Both the position numbers and the translations under genes were made by a program. From Labilithrix sp. (lineage in GTDB: Bacteria > Myxococcota > Polyangia > Polyangiales > Polyangiaceae): a stretch of 64,000 bases of DNA. The stretch covers positions 38,816 to 102,815 of the forward strand of contig JAQBQL010000074.1 of the NCBI GenBank assembly GCA_028287035.1, read 5' to 3'. Below are positions 27,794 to 37,246 of the stretch, in pieces (within the stretch, counting starts at the first letter, position 1; each line of letters starts with the position of its first letter). The notes below the pieces were generated by a model. It was given only the letters and a program-made list of their open reading frames with translations. It searched no databases and had not been told where the DNA came from.

Positions 27794-29137
27794 ATGAATC
27801 CCCGCCGCAGCCAGCTCAGGTCACTCCGCGCGACGCTCCCGGGTGCGGGATGCGCGGCGTTCATCGTCGCCCTCTGCTTCGCAGGCGGCTGCGATCCCGG
27901 AGTCTCGCTCGAGACTCCGACCGACGCGGACGCGGGGATCGTGATCGCCGACGCCGCCTCCCCCGACGCACGGATCGTCGTTGCGGACGCTGGCCCGGAC
28001 GATGCGGGCGACGTCGCCGATTCCCATGATCCGCCGGATGCGGACGCCGAGGACGCGTCCGCGGGCGATGCTTGCCCGGACGGCGGCTGCCCGGTGGTGT
28101 GCCCGTCGACCCAGATCGCCTGCGACGGCATCTGCATCGACCCCGCGTCGGACCGAGACCACTGCGGCGCGACGCTGGGCTGCGGCGAGTCCGATGCCGG
28201 AGCTCCCGGGGCCAGCTGCGCTGCCGGAATGGTCTGCTCGAGCGGCAGCTGCGAGGCCAGCTGCGCAGCCGCCCTGTCCACCTGCGGCGGCACCTGCGTC
28301 GATGCCCAGCACGATCCCGCGCATTGCGGATCGTGCGACAAGGCCTGCAACACCGCCCACGCCACGAACGTCTGCGTCTCCGGAGAGTGTGCGCTGCTCG
28401 CCTGCGATCCGGGCTTCGATCGGTGCCCGCCCAGGTGGACCGGCCTTCCGCCCACCTCCTGCTCGCTCTTCGCGTCCGACGTTGCCAATTGCGGATATTG
28501 CGGCCACGAATGCGTCCTCGCCAACGCGACTCCGGCGTGCACGGCGAGCGCCTGCGCCATCGTCTCGTGCAATGCCGGCTTCACCGACTGCAACGACGAC
28601 CCGAGCGACGGCTGCGAGACGGCCGGGACGACCTGCCCGACACCCAAGAAGATCTTCGTCACGAGCGCGGTCTATCCGGCATCCATGGGCGGCCACGCCG
28701 GCGCCGACGCGAACTGCGCAGCCGCCGCCACCGGGGCCGGCCTCACCGGAACGTTCCTCGCCTGGGTGAGCGACGATGCAACGTCACCAGCGAGCCGCTT
28801 CGCCCACACGACTGTTCCCTATGCCCTGGTCGATGGCACCATCGTGGCCAATGGCTGGGAGGGTCTCGTCAGCGGCAGCCTGCGCCACGCCATCGACAAG
28901 ACCGAGTCCGGCGGTGCGCCCGCGCCGCCGCAGGTCGGCATCTGTAACGTGTGGACCGGGACGAGCAACTCCGGCACGCCGATGTACGGTAGTTGCTCGA
29001 GCTGGAGCTCGGTCACCCAGGCGGCCGGGAACTCCGGCTGCGCAGGAAACTCCTCGCTGAGCAACGGCGCATGGACGTGCCAGTGCTCCGGCGCAGTGTG
29101 CAACGCGCAAGCCGCGCTCTACTGCGTCGAGCAGTAG
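27794..29137 (+). CDS. Cys-rich lipoprotein with C-terminal DUF1554 domain
   Basis: 447 aa. A long N-terminal signal (lipobox-like FAGGC) leads to an Asp/Ala-rich linker (about 40-95), then a Cys-rich region (about 95-285) with repeats of the type CGGTCVDAQHDPAHCGSCDKAC. From about residue 290, KKIFVTSAVYPASMGGHAGADANCAAAATGAGLTGTFLAWVSDD and the closing CNAQAALYCVEQ are the DUF1554 (endostatin-like fold) pattern found in myxobacterial secreted proteins. It is probably surface-exposed; function unknown. An isolated -24 element (CTGGCACGG) lies about 65 bp upstream without a matching -12. Confidence 0.78.
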   Translation: MNPRRSQLRSLRATLPGAGCAAFIVALCFAGGCDPGVSLETPTDADAGIVIADAASPDARIVVADAGPDDAGDVADSHDPPDADAEDASAGDACPDGGCPVVCPSTQIACDGICIDPASDRDHCGATLGCGESDAGAPGASCAAGMVCSSGSCEASCAAALSTCGGTCVDAQHDPAHCGSCDKACNTAHATNVCVSGECALLACDPGFDRCPPRWTGLPPTSCSLFASDVANCGYCGHECVLANATPACTASACAIVSCNAGFTDCNDDPSDGCETAGTTCPTPKKIFVTSAVYPASMGGHAGADANCAAAATGAGLTGTFLAWVSDDATSPASRFAHTTVPYALVDGTIVANGWEGLVSGSLRHAIDKTESGGAPAPPQVGICNVWTGTSNSGTPMYGSCSSWSSVTQAAGNSGCAGNSSLSNGAWTCQCSGAVCNAQAALYCVEQ

Positions 29138-29275
29138 ACGGCAGCGGGTCACCTCACCAGACCAGCGGACGAGCGGCGCGCACCCCGGGTCAGCCACGCC
29201 GTCGCTGGAACTGCGGTAACGTGACGAGGGTGGGAAGCGACTTCAGGATCCGGACGACCGCGGAGGCCGAGCCGC

Positions 29276-29548
29276 GTGGTGTCACCGGAGAGCCTGCTGA
29301 AGAACAGCGCGCGGGTCTATCGCCTCTACGACAGCATGGGCGTTGCCGAGATCCTCGAGGCGAGGCCCGGCATGACGCGCGTCCGGTACCACTCCTGCGT
29401 CGGCTACGACGCGAACGTCTTCGAGTCGTCGATGGGCGGGGCCATCGGCATCCTGGAGGCATGCGGCGCCCAGGCGGTGCGGGCCCTCGTGGTGGCGGGC
29501 GGTACCGACGACGGCGACGAGATCGTGTTCGAGCTGCGCTGGGTCTGA
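29276..29548 (+). pseudogene. C-terminal fragment of a myxobacterial DUF2378/TIGR02265-like protein
   Basis: About 90 aa from a GTG; the frame is open back to 29225 with no better start. The sequence SPESLLKNSARVYRLYDSMGVAEILE..VRYHSCVGYDANVFESSMGGAIGILEACGAQAVRA..FELRWV resembles the C-terminal half of a domain family common in myxobacteria, whose members are usually about twice this length. The N-terminal half is absent upstream. It may be a degraded gene or a genuine short relative. Confidence 0.45.
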
Positions 29549-29592
29549 CGCCTTTCGCGCGTGGCGGCAGACCTGCGCGCGCGCTGGCGCGG

Positions 29593-29961
29593 TCAGCGCA
29601 TGCGGTCGGCGGCGACGAAGTACTGCTTGGCGTACTTCACGAGCTCGCCGGGCGACGGATGGTCGACGGTCTCGACGCCCACGACCCGGGGCTCGAGCTT
29701 CGCATCGTGCTGGTGCAGATGGCGAATGAGGCCGAGCTTGGCGGTGGACGGTCCGACGACGAGGATCTCCTCGCTATCGGAGATGAGGCGCGCGATCTCG
29801 TGGAAGAACTTCTTCGCGTCGTCCGGGTGGCCCTTCGCGTCCGAGTGCTTCAGGTGATGGTGCGTCGGCGCGGTGAGGGTCGCCTCCTCGACGCTATCGG
29901 GGGAAAGGTGGAAGATGCGGGCTTCGTGGTGATCGAGCCACACGACGACATGCTTGGACAT
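29593..29961 (-). CDS. Small eRF1/host-attachment-like protein (translational machinery protein)
   Basis: 122 aa: VVVWLDHHEARIFHLSPDSVEEATLTAPTHHH..DDAKKFFHEIARLISDSEEILVVGPSTAKLGLIRHLHQH. It resembles short proteins annotated as translational machinery proteins, which share the eRF1 central-domain fold with host-attachment proteins. Role uncertain; such genes often sit in stress clusters, as here beside alcohol dehydrogenase, DnaK and BON genes. It is 13 bp downstream of the alcohol dehydrogenase on the same strand. Confidence 0.65.
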   Translation of the reverse strand: MSKHVVVWLDHHEARIFHLSPDSVEEATLTAPTHHHLKHSDAKGHPDDAKKFFHEIARLISDSEEILVVGPSTAKLGLIRHLHQHDAKLEPRVVGVETVDHPSPGELVKYAKQYFVAADRMR

Positions 29962-29974
29962 GATGAGCTCCTTC

Positions 29975-31009
29975 TCAGCTGGGCGCGAAGTCGACGACGA
30001 CGCGGGAGGGCACCTTACCCTGCGCCAGACGCTCGAACACGCTGTTGATCGATGAAAGTGGCTGTAGCTCGAAGTCGGCCTTCACCTTCCCCTCGGCGGC
30101 AAACGCGAGCGCTTCGGCCATGTCCTGGCGCGTGCCCACGAACGAGCCGCGGATCGTGATACAGGACGCCACGACGTCGAAGAGCGGCACCGGGAAGTCG
30201 CCGGGGGGCAGCCCGACGAGAACGCAGGTCCCCCTTCGGCGGGTCATGCCGATTCCCTGCTTGAACGCGGGCAGCGAGGGGGCGGTGACGAGCACGCCGT
30301 GCGCGCCGCCGCCGGTCTCCTTCTTCACGGCCGCGACCGCATCGCTGCTCCGCGCGTCGACCACGAGATCGGCACCGAGGCGCTTCGCGTGCGCCAGCTT
30401 GCCTTCGTCGATGTCGACCGCGCAGACGTGGAGGCCCATCGCTTTTCCGTATTCGATGGCGAGGTGCCCGAGGCCGCCGGCACCCGAGACCACCAGCCAT
30501 TGGCCAGGTCGTGCGCCGGTCTCCTTGATGCCCTTGTACGTGGTCACTCCGGCGCAGATGAGCGGGGCGGCCTGGGCGGCGGTGAGCCCGGCCGGAATGC
30601 GCGCGACGTAATCCGGGTCGGCAAGCAGGTATTCTGCGAATCCGCCGTTCTCGGTATATCCGCCGAAGCGCGCCTCCGGACACACCGTCTCGGCGCCGCC
30701 CAGGCAGAACTCGCAGTGCCCGCAGGCGGAGTACAGCCAGGGCACGCCGACGCGGTCACCTGCCTTGACGCTCTTCACCGCCGCGCCGACGGCGGCGACG
30801 ATGCCGATCGCCTCGTGACCCGGGATGAACGGAAGGCGCGGCACGACCGGCCAGTCACCGCGCGCCGCGTGCAGATCGGTATGACACACGCCGCAAGCCT
30901 CGGTCTTCACCAGGATCTGGTCGGCACGCGGAGACGGAATCTCTTGCTCGCGGAGGACGAGCGGCTTCCCGAACGCCTCGACCATCGCAGCCCGCATCTT
31001 GGTGGTCAT
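29975..31009 (-). CDS. Zinc-dependent alcohol dehydrogenase (AdhP type)
   Basis: 344 aa from ATG 31009. Catalytic zinc ligands are in [10 protein letters not shown] and PGHEAIG; structural zinc Cys residues are in [17 protein letters not shown]; the cofactor loop is [16 protein letters not shown], with an acidic residue after it (VDIDEG) favouring NAD. The order and length match AdhP/AdhA ethanol-active dehydrogenases. It shares a strand and short gap with the eRF1-like gene and is divergent from dnaK, consistent with a low-oxygen or general stress island. Confidence 0.92.
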   Translation of the reverse strand: MTTKMRAAMVEAFGKPLVLREQEIPSPRADQILVKTEACGVCHTDLHAARGDWPVVPRLPFIPGHEAIGIVAAVGAAVKSVKAGDRVGVPWLYSACGHCEFCLGGAETVCPEARFGGYTENGGFAEYLLADPDYVARIPAGLTAAQAAPLICAGVTTYKGIKETGARPGQWLVVSGAGGLGHLAIEYGKAMGLHVCAVDIDEGKLAHAKRLGADLVVDARSSDAVAAVKKETGGGAHGVLVTAPSLPAFKQGIGMTRRRGTCVLVGLPPGDFPVPLFDVVASCITIRGSFVGTRQDMAEALAFAAEGKVKADFELQPLSSINSVFERLAQGKVPSRVVVDFAPS

Positions 31010-31189
31010 GAGGGCGCCGCGCTGCACCACGCGTGCCGTGCGCGGTTCTCCGCCTCTTCGGTAGTGGCGACGTGCAAGGTCTGCGCGTCACTGCGGATTG
31101 TGCGTGCACGGCCGAGGTGTCGGCGCCTCCTCGACCGAGAACCCCGAGCAACTCGGCTACCCGGCACGATCGATGCGTTGCCGCCGGCC

Positions 31190-33076
31190 ATGAGCCGAAT
31201 CATCGGGATTGACCTTGGGACCACGAACAGTGTCGTCGCAGTCATGGAGGGCCGCGAGCCGAAGGTGATCGTCAACGAGGAAGGGGCGCTCATCACGCCG
31301 AGCGTCGTTGCGTGGGCCGAGAAGGGCGACGTGCTCGTCGGGCAGATCGCGAAGCGCCAGGCGGTCACGAACGCGGAGAACACCGTATTCAGCGCCAAGC
31401 GCTTCATCGGCCGGAAGTTCGACGAGGTGACCGAGGAGCGGAAGCGCGTGCCCTACAAGCTGGAGCGCGCGGCGAACGGCGATTGCGCATTCTCGATCCG
31501 AGGAAAGACGACGAGCCCGCAGGAGGTCAGCTCCAAGGTGCTCGCGAAGCTGAAGAAGGCGGCAGAGGACTATCTCGGGGAGAAGGTGACGGAAGCGGTG
31601 ATCACCGTTCCTGCCTATTTCAACGACGCCCAGCGCCAGGCCACCAAGGATGCGGGACGCATCGCTGGTCTCGACGTCAAACGCATCGTGAACGAGCCGA
31701 CCGCCGCCGCGCTCGCCTACGGGCTCGACAAGAAGAAGGACGAGATCATCGCGGTCTACGACTTCGGGGGCGGCACCTTCGACATCTCGATCCTCGAGGT
31801 CGGCGAGAACATCGTCCAGGTCATATCGACCAACGGGGACACACACCTCGGCGGCGACGACGTCGACGATGTCGTCGTGGACTGGATGGCGGCGGAGTTC
31901 CGCAAGTCGAGCGGCATCGACGTGAGCAAGGACAAGATGGCGCTGCAGCGTCTTCGCGAGGCCGCCGAGAAGGCGAAGATCGAGCTGTCGAGCCTCCAGG
32001 AGACGTCGATGAACCTGCCGTTCCTGACGGTCGGCCCCGGGGGCCCGGTGCACCTCGACCTGCGGCTGACGCGGGCAAAGCTCGAGCAGATGATCGAGCC
32101 GCTCGTCGAGCGCACGATGGAGCCCGTGAAGAAGGCGCTCGCCGACAGCAAGAAGACCGTCGCCGACATCGTCGAGGTCGTGCTGGTCGGCGGCTCGACG
32201 CGGATTCCGATGGTGAAGAACGCGGTCGAGAAGTTCTTCGGAAAGACCCCTCACCAGGGCGTGAATCCGGACGAGGTGGTGGCGGTCGGTGCGGCGATCC
32301 AGGCGGGCGTGCTCTCGGGCGACGTGAAGGACATGGTCCTCCTCGACGTCACGCCGCTCTCGCTCGGTATCGAGACGATGGGAGGCGTGATGACGGTCAT
32401 GATCCCGCGAAACACGACGCTGCCGACGCAGAAGAAGGAGACCTTCTCGACGGCGGCGGACGGTCAGCCGAGCGTCGAGGTTCACGTCCTCCAGGGCGAG
32501 CGCGTCGAGGCGCAATCCAATCGAACTCTCGGTCGCTTCAGCCTCGACGGCATCATGCCGGCCCCGCGCGGCGTGCCGAAGGTGGAGCTGGCGTTCGATA
32601 TCGACGCGAATGGCATCCTGTCGGTCAACGCCAAGGACCTCGCGACCGGAAAGGACCAGCACATCACCATCACCGCGAGCTCCGGGCTCAGCGAGGCCGA
32701 TATCAAGAAGATGGTCAGCGAGGCCGAGGCGCACGAGAGCGAGGACAAGACGCGGCGCGCCGAGGTCGAGCGACGCAACAAGCTCGACAACCTCTGCTAC
32801 ACGCTCGGGAAGAGCATGGGGAGCAAGAATGCCAAGATCGCTCCGGCGGACCGGGCGCTGCTGGCGACGCTGATCAACGATGCGCGGGACGCTCTCGAGC
32901 TCCGGGACGACGCGAGGATCACGCAGGCCATCGAGAAGCTCGAGAAGGAGTCGCAGCGCATGGCCAGCGCCGCGTATCAGGAGGCGTCGGGCGGGTCGGG
33001 GTCGGCGGAGGCGCCTCCGCCGGCCGGGAAGAAGGGCGGCGTGGTCGACGGGGAGTTCGAGCAAGCCCCCGTCTGA
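31190..33076 (+). CDS. dnaK: DnaK/Hsp70 chaperone
   Basis: 628 aa, full length. The ATPase domain has [60 protein letters not shown] and [13 protein letters not shown]. The substrate-binding domain includes [19 protein letters not shown] and the lid. The C-terminus is a Gly/Ser/Pro-rich tail ending FEQAPV rather than the usual EEVD-like acidic end. No grpE or dnaJ is adjacent, so it is likely one of several paralogues. No CIRCE element is visible upstream. Confidence 0.96.
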   Translation: MSRIIGIDLGTTNSVVAVMEGREPKVIVNEEGALITPSVVAWAEKGDVLVGQIAKRQAVTNAENTVFSAKRFIGRKFDEVTEERKRVPYKLERAANGDCAFSIRGKTTSPQEVSSKVLAKLKKAAEDYLGEKVTEAVITVPAYFNDAQRQATKDAGRIAGLDVKRIVNEPTAAALAYGLDKKKDEIIAVYDFGGGTFDISILEVGENIVQVISTNGDTHLGGDDVDDVVVDWMAAEFRKSSGIDVSKDKMALQRLREAAEKAKIELSSLQETSMNLPFLTVGPGGPVHLDLRLTRAKLEQMIEPLVERTMEPVKKALADSKKTVADIVEVVLVGGSTRIPMVKNAVEKFFGKTPHQGVNPDEVVAVGAAIQAGVLSGDVKDMVLLDVTPLSLGIETMGGVMTVMIPRNTTLPTQKKETFSTAADGQPSVEVHVLQGERVEAQSNRTLGRFSLDGIMPAPRGVPKVELAFDIDANGILSVNAKDLATGKDQHITITASSGLSEADIKKMVSEAEAHESEDKTRRAEVERRNKLDNLCYTLGKSMGSKNAKIAPADRALLATLINDARDALELRDDARITQAIEKLEKESQRMASAAYQEASGGSGSAEAPPPAGKKGGVVDGEFEQAPV

Positions 33077-33081
33077 CCTCC

Positions 33082-33753
33082 TCAGGAGGTCGAGATCTGC
33101 AGCTTCACGAAGTCGAGGACATGGGTGACACCGGGCGCCGCCCACGCGGCGGCGGCGGCGTCCTCCATGGATTGCCAGGAGGACGCGTGGCCCGTCAGGG
33201 TCACCGTGTGGCCGGTCGTGTGGATGTGGATGGAGCTCGTGTCCTTGGCGGCCTGCCGCTCGAGCGCGGCGCGGATCTGGTCCTTCACCTCCACAACCGG
33301 GGGACGCGTGGTCGTAACTGCGACCTCATTCCTCAGAACCTCAACCCCGGTGAGGCAGCGCACGGCGTTTTCCGCGGCTTCGCGCTCGAAGTTCCAGCGT
33401 ACGTCGCCCTGGAGGGTCACGACCCGGCGCTCGACGTGAGCGGTCACCGAGCTCGGGACGGTGACGTTCGAGCGGAGGGCGTTCTGCGCGGCGGCGGCGA
33501 GGTCCTCGTCCGTCCTCTCGTGGTCAGGGGCGAGCTTGACGGTGAGCCGCTGCGCGATGGCCTTCACTCCGTAGATGCGCTTCGTGGCCACCTCGGCGGC
33601 GCACTTCTGGGCGTAGGTGTCGACGGCGCCGAGCAGCGTGACCGCGCCGTCGTCGACGCTGACGCCGACCTGCGCGGCGTTCAGCTCCGGGTCCCACGCG
33701 AGCTCCGTCTCGATATCGAGCTTCAACTGGCGGTCCGTCTTCGTGTTCATCAT
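33082..33753 (-). CDS. Triple BON-domain protein
   Basis: 223 aa with three BON domains: residues about 6-75 (DRQLKLDIETELAWDPELNAAQVGVSVDDGAVTLLGAVDTYAQK), 80-150 (DLAAAAQNALRSNVTVPSSVTAHVERRVVTLQGDVRWNFER) and 155-222. BON domains bind phospholipid; single-domain relatives (OsmY) are periplasmic stress proteins, but no signal peptide is seen here. ATG 33753 or the adjacent ATG 33750 may be used. It converges on dnaK with a 5-bp gap. Confidence 0.88.
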   Translation of the reverse strand: MMNTKTDRQLKLDIETELAWDPELNAAQVGVSVDDGAVTLLGAVDTYAQKCAAEVATKRIYGVKAIAQRLTVKLAPDHERTDEDLAAAAQNALRSNVTVPSSVTAHVERRVVTLQGDVRWNFEREAAENAVRCLTGVEVLRNEVAVTTTRPPVVEVKDQIRAALERQAAKDTSSIHIHTTGHTVTLTGHASSWQSMEDAAAAAWAAPGVTHVLDFVKLQISTS

Positions 33754-33863
33754 GGCGGGCCTGCAGCACGCCTCGTGCCGCATCGGCGGAACGGCGGGAG
33801 CGGGGGCTACCCGCGACGAACATCATGCACCCCCGCGCGCCGATTGCGCGCCCCCCGGGGCCC

Positions 33864-33877
33864 TCCTGGGTTGTTGT
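33864..33877 (+). repeat. Dispersed motif TCCTGGGTTGTTGT
   Basis: Clean copy in the gap between the BON gene and the glycine-zipper gene. Confidence 0.55.
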
Positions 33878-33941
33878 CGCCGGTGCTGCGGGGGCCGGCG
33901 GGGTGACGGCGGCACGGCCGATGCATCCTCGCGCTGCCAAC

Positions 33942-34325
33942 ATGAAGAAGCCCACGCGCGCCGTGCCGGACGAGAAGACCGCGAGTCGCCGGCACCAGCA
34001 CGAGGCCGAGGGCGGCCTTGGCGGCGCGCTCGCCGGCGCTGCTGTCGGCGCAATCGCCGGCCCGCCCGGGGCGCTGGCCGGGGCGATCATCGGCGGGGTC
34101 GTGGGGGCGCTCGCGGTCGCTGCCGTCGACCAGGATCTCGGGGACCAAGCGGCGGTCGACCGTCAGCTCGATGCGGACATCGGAGTGAGCGGCGGCGACC
34201 TCGGGGCACCGAACCTGCGCCACCCGCCGGCCGTGCGCGGCGTCTACTCGGCGCAATCGGCCGGCGCATCGGGCGAAGCCGGGTCGTCCCCGCCCGAGGG
34301 GCCGATGCAGACGCCGGAATCCTGA
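33942..34325 (+). CDS. Glycine-zipper protein
   Basis: 127 aa from ATG 33942 (an ATG at 33921 is also in frame; neither has a clear ribosome site). The hydrophilic N-terminus (KKPTRAVPDEKTASRRHQHEAEGG) is followed by a GxxxG/AxxxG glycine-zipper membrane hairpin (about 28-62: GGALAGAAVGAIAGPPGALAGAIIGGVVGAL) and an acidic, disordered C-terminus. Such proteins insert in membranes; role unknown. It lies in the stress island next to the BON gene. Confidence 0.6.
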   Translation: MKKPTRAVPDEKTASRRHQHEAEGGLGGALAGAAVGAIAGPPGALAGAIIGGVVGALAVAAVDQDLGDQAAVDRQLDADIGVSGGDLGAPNLRHPPAVRGVYSAQSAGASGEAGSSPPEGPMQTPES

Positions 34326-34330
34326 CCTCG

Positions 34331-34531
34331 GTGGTCCACGCGCTGCCCCACCACCTCGTCATCGACGTGCTCACGGGCCTCTTCCTGTTCGCGCTCGTTG
34401 GCACGTTCGTCGCGCTGGCACGGGCCTATGCGGGGACGCAGCCGCTCCTCTTGATCGCCATGCCAATCCCGATCGCGTCCGTGCTGATCGTGCTCATCGT
34501 CATCCACGACCGCCGAGTCGCGGGCTCCTGA
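34331..34531 (+). CDS. Small two-segment membrane protein
   Basis: About 66 aa from GTG 34331, 5 bp after the glycine-zipper gene. Two hydrophobic segments (VIDVLTGLFLFALVGTFVALA and LLLIAMPIPIASVLIVLIVI) flank a short loop, and a basic end (HDRRVAGS) follows. Spacing suggests an operon with the preceding gene. The stop codon TGA is embedded in a copy of the dispersed repeat. No family recognised. Confidence 0.5.
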   Translation: MVHALPHHLVIDVLTGLFLFALVGTFVALARAYAGTQPLLLIAMPIPIASVLIVLIVIHDRRVAGS

Positions 34532-34539
34532 GTTGTTGT
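34526..34539 (+). repeat. Dispersed motif, variant TCCTGAGTTGTTGT overlapping a stop codon
   Basis: The TGA of the motif is the stop codon of the small membrane protein (34529-34531). Confidence 0.5.
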
Positions 34540-34578
34540 CGGCGGGGACCAGGCACTGGACGTGCAGGTCGGTGCGGC

Positions 34579-34854
34579 ATGCAACCCAACGCACGCAACG
34601 CCTACTTCACCCGCAGCCGCGTCCTCAAGGCGCTGTCCGACGACGAGATCGCGAGCGTCAGCACCGCCGAGACCGCGGACCGGCTCGACAACGGGGACGA
34701 ATATCTCGATCTCGAGCATCTCGAGCTCGGCGTGCGCCAGGCGAACCCCGCCGGCACGCCCATGGGACGCGTCCTCCCGCGCAAGGCAGTCCACGCGAAG
34801 ACGTGGTCCAAGCTGCTCGCGAGGATCGATGCCTTCCCCGGCGAGAATTCATGA
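34579..34854 (+). CDS. Conserved-looking small soluble protein
   Basis: 91 aa, no membrane segment, no recognised family. The charged N-terminus (NAYFTRSRVLKALSDDEIASVSTAETADRL) and GxPxGRVLPRKAVHAKTWSKLLARI look like a folded, coding-biased protein. It follows the small membrane protein by 47 bp on the same strand. Confidence 0.5.
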   Translation: MQPNARNAYFTRSRVLKALSDDEIASVSTAETADRLDNGDEYLDLEHLELGVRQANPAGTPMGRVLPRKAVHAKTWSKLLARIDAFPGENS

Positions 34855-34892
34855 CCGCTCCCTGAGCGCCGCCGCGGTTCAAGGGGCCCAGG

Positions 34893-36677
34893 TCAAGGCG
34901 GCGTGAGGGCGGCGGCACGGCTCGCGCAGCGAGCGGCGCCCTCGGTGTCGCCGCTCGCCTCCAGTGCCGGGGCCAGCATCGTCCACGCGCGCGCGTAGTC
35001 GCTGATCGTGATCGCGGCCCACGTGTGCCGTGCCGGCAGGGTGGGCTCGAGCTGCATGCTTGCGAACGCCGCTTCGTTCGTCGTGACGAGCGATGCGACC
35101 GAGGGGAGCTCGTCAGGCCGCCGGACGATCCGGACGAGGGGCCCCAACGGGTAGCTCGGAAGCTTTGCCACCGCCGGAGCGAAGAGGTCGGTCACGAACA
35201 CCGGACGACCGGTCGCCAGCAGCTGCTCGACGAGGGCTCCCGACGCGAGCGATGGCGCGCCTGTGCCGGGTCGACGCTGGCCGTGGACGACCTCGAATCC
35301 GAGCTGCGCGCTCACCTGCGGGGGATACCAATCCGTCAGCAGGAGCCGGGGCGCGATGGCGGTGACGTCGGGCCGCTCGCGCAGGGCGCAGCGCGCGTAG
35401 AGGAACGCGCTGACGCGATGGTCGCCGGTGTGGAGCACGATCGAGTCCGGGGGCAGGAGCGCCATGACGTTGCGCAGCCAGAGGTCGACAGTCGGGCGCT
35501 GCCGCTCGCGGAGGTCGGGATAGGAGAGCGCCGCGCGGGCGAAGACCACGGCCGCGCCGGCACCGAGAATCACGCGGGTGAGCGCTGAAGATGGCGCCCC
35601 GCGCTCGGCTGCCAGGGCGCGGGCACACGCGTCGATGGCGAGGGCCAGCAGGATGGCCGCGAGCGCCAGCGGCAGCAGGTGAAAGCGCTCGGTGACGAGG
35701 AGAGCGGTGCCTCGCGCGGGAAGGTTGAAGCACGCGACGAACAGCGGGCCGGCGAGGAGAAAGGAAGCGATGAGCAGCAGCAACGGGAGCTTCGGGCGCT
35801 TGCCCTGCCGGAGCGCAACGACAGCTGCCATCACGAGGACGAGCAGCGAGCCGGGCAGGTCGGTGACGAGCTGCTCGGCGAGCAGCAGCACGTGCTCGAG
35901 TGGCTCGAGCGGAGCGTCGGAAATGCCAAGTTGCGTGGTGCCGTACTCGGCTCTGAGAAAATGGTCGAGGAGTCCGCGGATTGTCCGTGGGTCACCCCAG
36001 ACGCAGCCGGCGCGGAGGGGCGTGCGGCGTGCCGCCAGGAGCAGATAGGCATAGGGGGACAACCCGAGGAGCAGCGCGCCGAGCGACCGTGCAACGGCTG
36101 CCGCGCGGCGGCGCGAGCGGCTGATGGCGCGGACGAACGCGAAGAGCCCGAGTGGCGCCACCAGGACGATGGAGTGGTGGTTGGCGAGTCCAAGCCCGGC
36201 GAGGAGCGCGAGGAGCAGGGCGCGGAGTGGCTCGCTCGCGCGGGGCGGCGCCTCTGCAGAGAGCCCGACGATCGCCATGGCAAGGAGGACGTTGAGGGTG
36301 AACACCTCGGCGTGGGTGGCGAGATCCCAGGCGAGCGGGCCGGCGGCATAGAGGAGGGCGGCAAACATCGCACTGGCACGACTCGCTCCCCAGGCGCGCG
36401 CGGCCCAAGCCAGTGCGGCGACCGAGGCGCTCGCGACCACGGCGGTGACCAGCGCTGTGCGGTGGGCGGGCGACGCGGCAGGGAGCCATCGCAGCGCGCG
36501 CTGCAGGATCGTGAAGAGCGGGTACCCCGGAGGGTGGAGGATCCCGCCGGCGGAGAGCTCACCAGCGTCACCTCCGAGAAGGTCGGGTGAGCTGGTGAGG
36601 AGGTAGGTCGTGAGGACGGTGAAAAGCGCCGCGACCTGCAGCCCCCCACCCCTCCCCCACCTTCCCAGCGATTTCAT
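34893..36677 (-). CDS. DUF2723 family membrane protein (glycosyltransferase-like fold)
   Basis: 594 aa from ATG 36677. The N-terminus has the DUF2723 hallmark TSSPDLLGGDAGELSAGGILHPPGYPLF, then ten or more membrane segments with HHSIVLVAPLG, and a soluble C-terminal domain (about 420-594) containing LHTGDHRVSAFLYA and DVTAIAPRLLLTDWYPPQ. The family is related to membrane glycosyl- and mannosyltransferases that use lipid-linked sugars. The ATG lies inside a copy of the dispersed repeat (TCCTGGGTTG|ATG) and has no ordinary ribosome site. Confidence 0.82.
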   Translation of the reverse strand: MKSLGRWGRGGGLQVAALFTVLTTYLLTSSPDLLGGDAGELSAGGILHPPGYPLFTILQRALRWLPAASPAHRTALVTAVVASASVAALAWAARAWGASRASAMFAALLYAAGPLAWDLATHAEVFTLNVLLAMAIVGLSAEAPPRASEPLRALLLALLAGLGLANHHSIVLVAPLGLFAFVRAISRSRRRAAAVARSLGALLLGLSPYAYLLLAARRTPLRAGCVWGDPRTIRGLLDHFLRAEYGTTQLGISDAPLEPLEHVLLLAEQLVTDLPGSLLVLVMAAVVALRQGKRPKLPLLLLIASFLLAGPLFVACFNLPARGTALLVTERFHLLPLALAAILLALAIDACARALAAERGAPSSALTRVILGAGAAVVFARAALSYPDLRERQRPTVDLWLRNVMALLPPDSIVLHTGDHRVSAFLYARCALRERPDVTAIAPRLLLTDWYPPQVSAQLGFEVVHGQRRPGTGAPSLASGALVEQLLATGRPVFVTDLFAPAVAKLPSYPLGPLVRIVRRPDELPSVASLVTTNEAAFASMQLEPTLPARHTWAAITISDYARAWTMLAPALEASGDTEGAARCASRAAALTPP

Positions 36678-36688
36678 CAACCCAGGAG
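36675..36688 (-). repeat. Dispersed motif CTCCTGGGTTGATG overlapping a start codon
   Basis: The final ATG is the start of the DUF2723 gene, so the repeat occupies the ribosome-binding region. Confidence 0.5.
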
Positions 36689-37246
36689 ATGGTATTCGGC
36701 GAGCGCCGGGAGGTCGATGCTTCAGGGAAGGGCGCCGACAGCCCGGGTAGGGCGGTGACAACCCGGGTGACGTGAGTTGACGCTTGACCCGTGAGGGGGG
36801 TTGACGGCGTCCTGCGATGCGGCCGTCGCGCTCCACGGACGTCGCGGGCTCATCCGCACAGGCCCGATGGGCGACATGACGCTCCCCGCGACCCCTGACA
36901 TGCCGAACCGCCGGCAATGAACCCGCCCTCGCGCCCGGCCCCAATTCTACGCGGGCGCGGACGCGGCGACGGTTCAGTGGCCCGGTACTTCCGGCGCCGC
37001 GGATCGCTATCATCCCACAGGCCTTCGCTCCTTCCTTCCCCCGTCCGGGGTTGTGGCCCACTACCGCGCGGCGATGGGCAGCACCGTCCTGGGTTAGGGG
37101 TGGCCGCGCGACGCGTGGGGGTGGCCGGGCCAGCCGGTGGGCCGGCCCGGTCAGTGGCGGATGCCCGAAACGTGCAGCGGCGGAGTGCTGCGCGGAGCGG
37201 CCCGGCACTTGCCTTGCGCCACGGCGGACGCACGCGGAGCAATCGG
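36689..37246. other. 558-bp intergenic region upstream of the transposase
   Basis: No credible gene. It contains CCCGGGTTGTC-type relatives of the dispersed motif (near 36755-36767), two copies at 37043-37056 (GTCCGGGGTTGTGG) and 37086-37096 (GTCCTGGGTTA), and a GGGGTGGCCG tandem stretch at 37096-37135 followed by GC-rich palindromic sequence (CCGGTGGGCCGGCCCGG). A similar motif-plus-GGGGTGGCC arrangement occurs at 63207-63300. Confidence 0.5.

Noticed and set aside
31010..31189. CIRCE or sigma-32-type element before dnaK
   Set aside because: No inverted TTAGCACTC repeat or clear heat-shock promoter in the gap.
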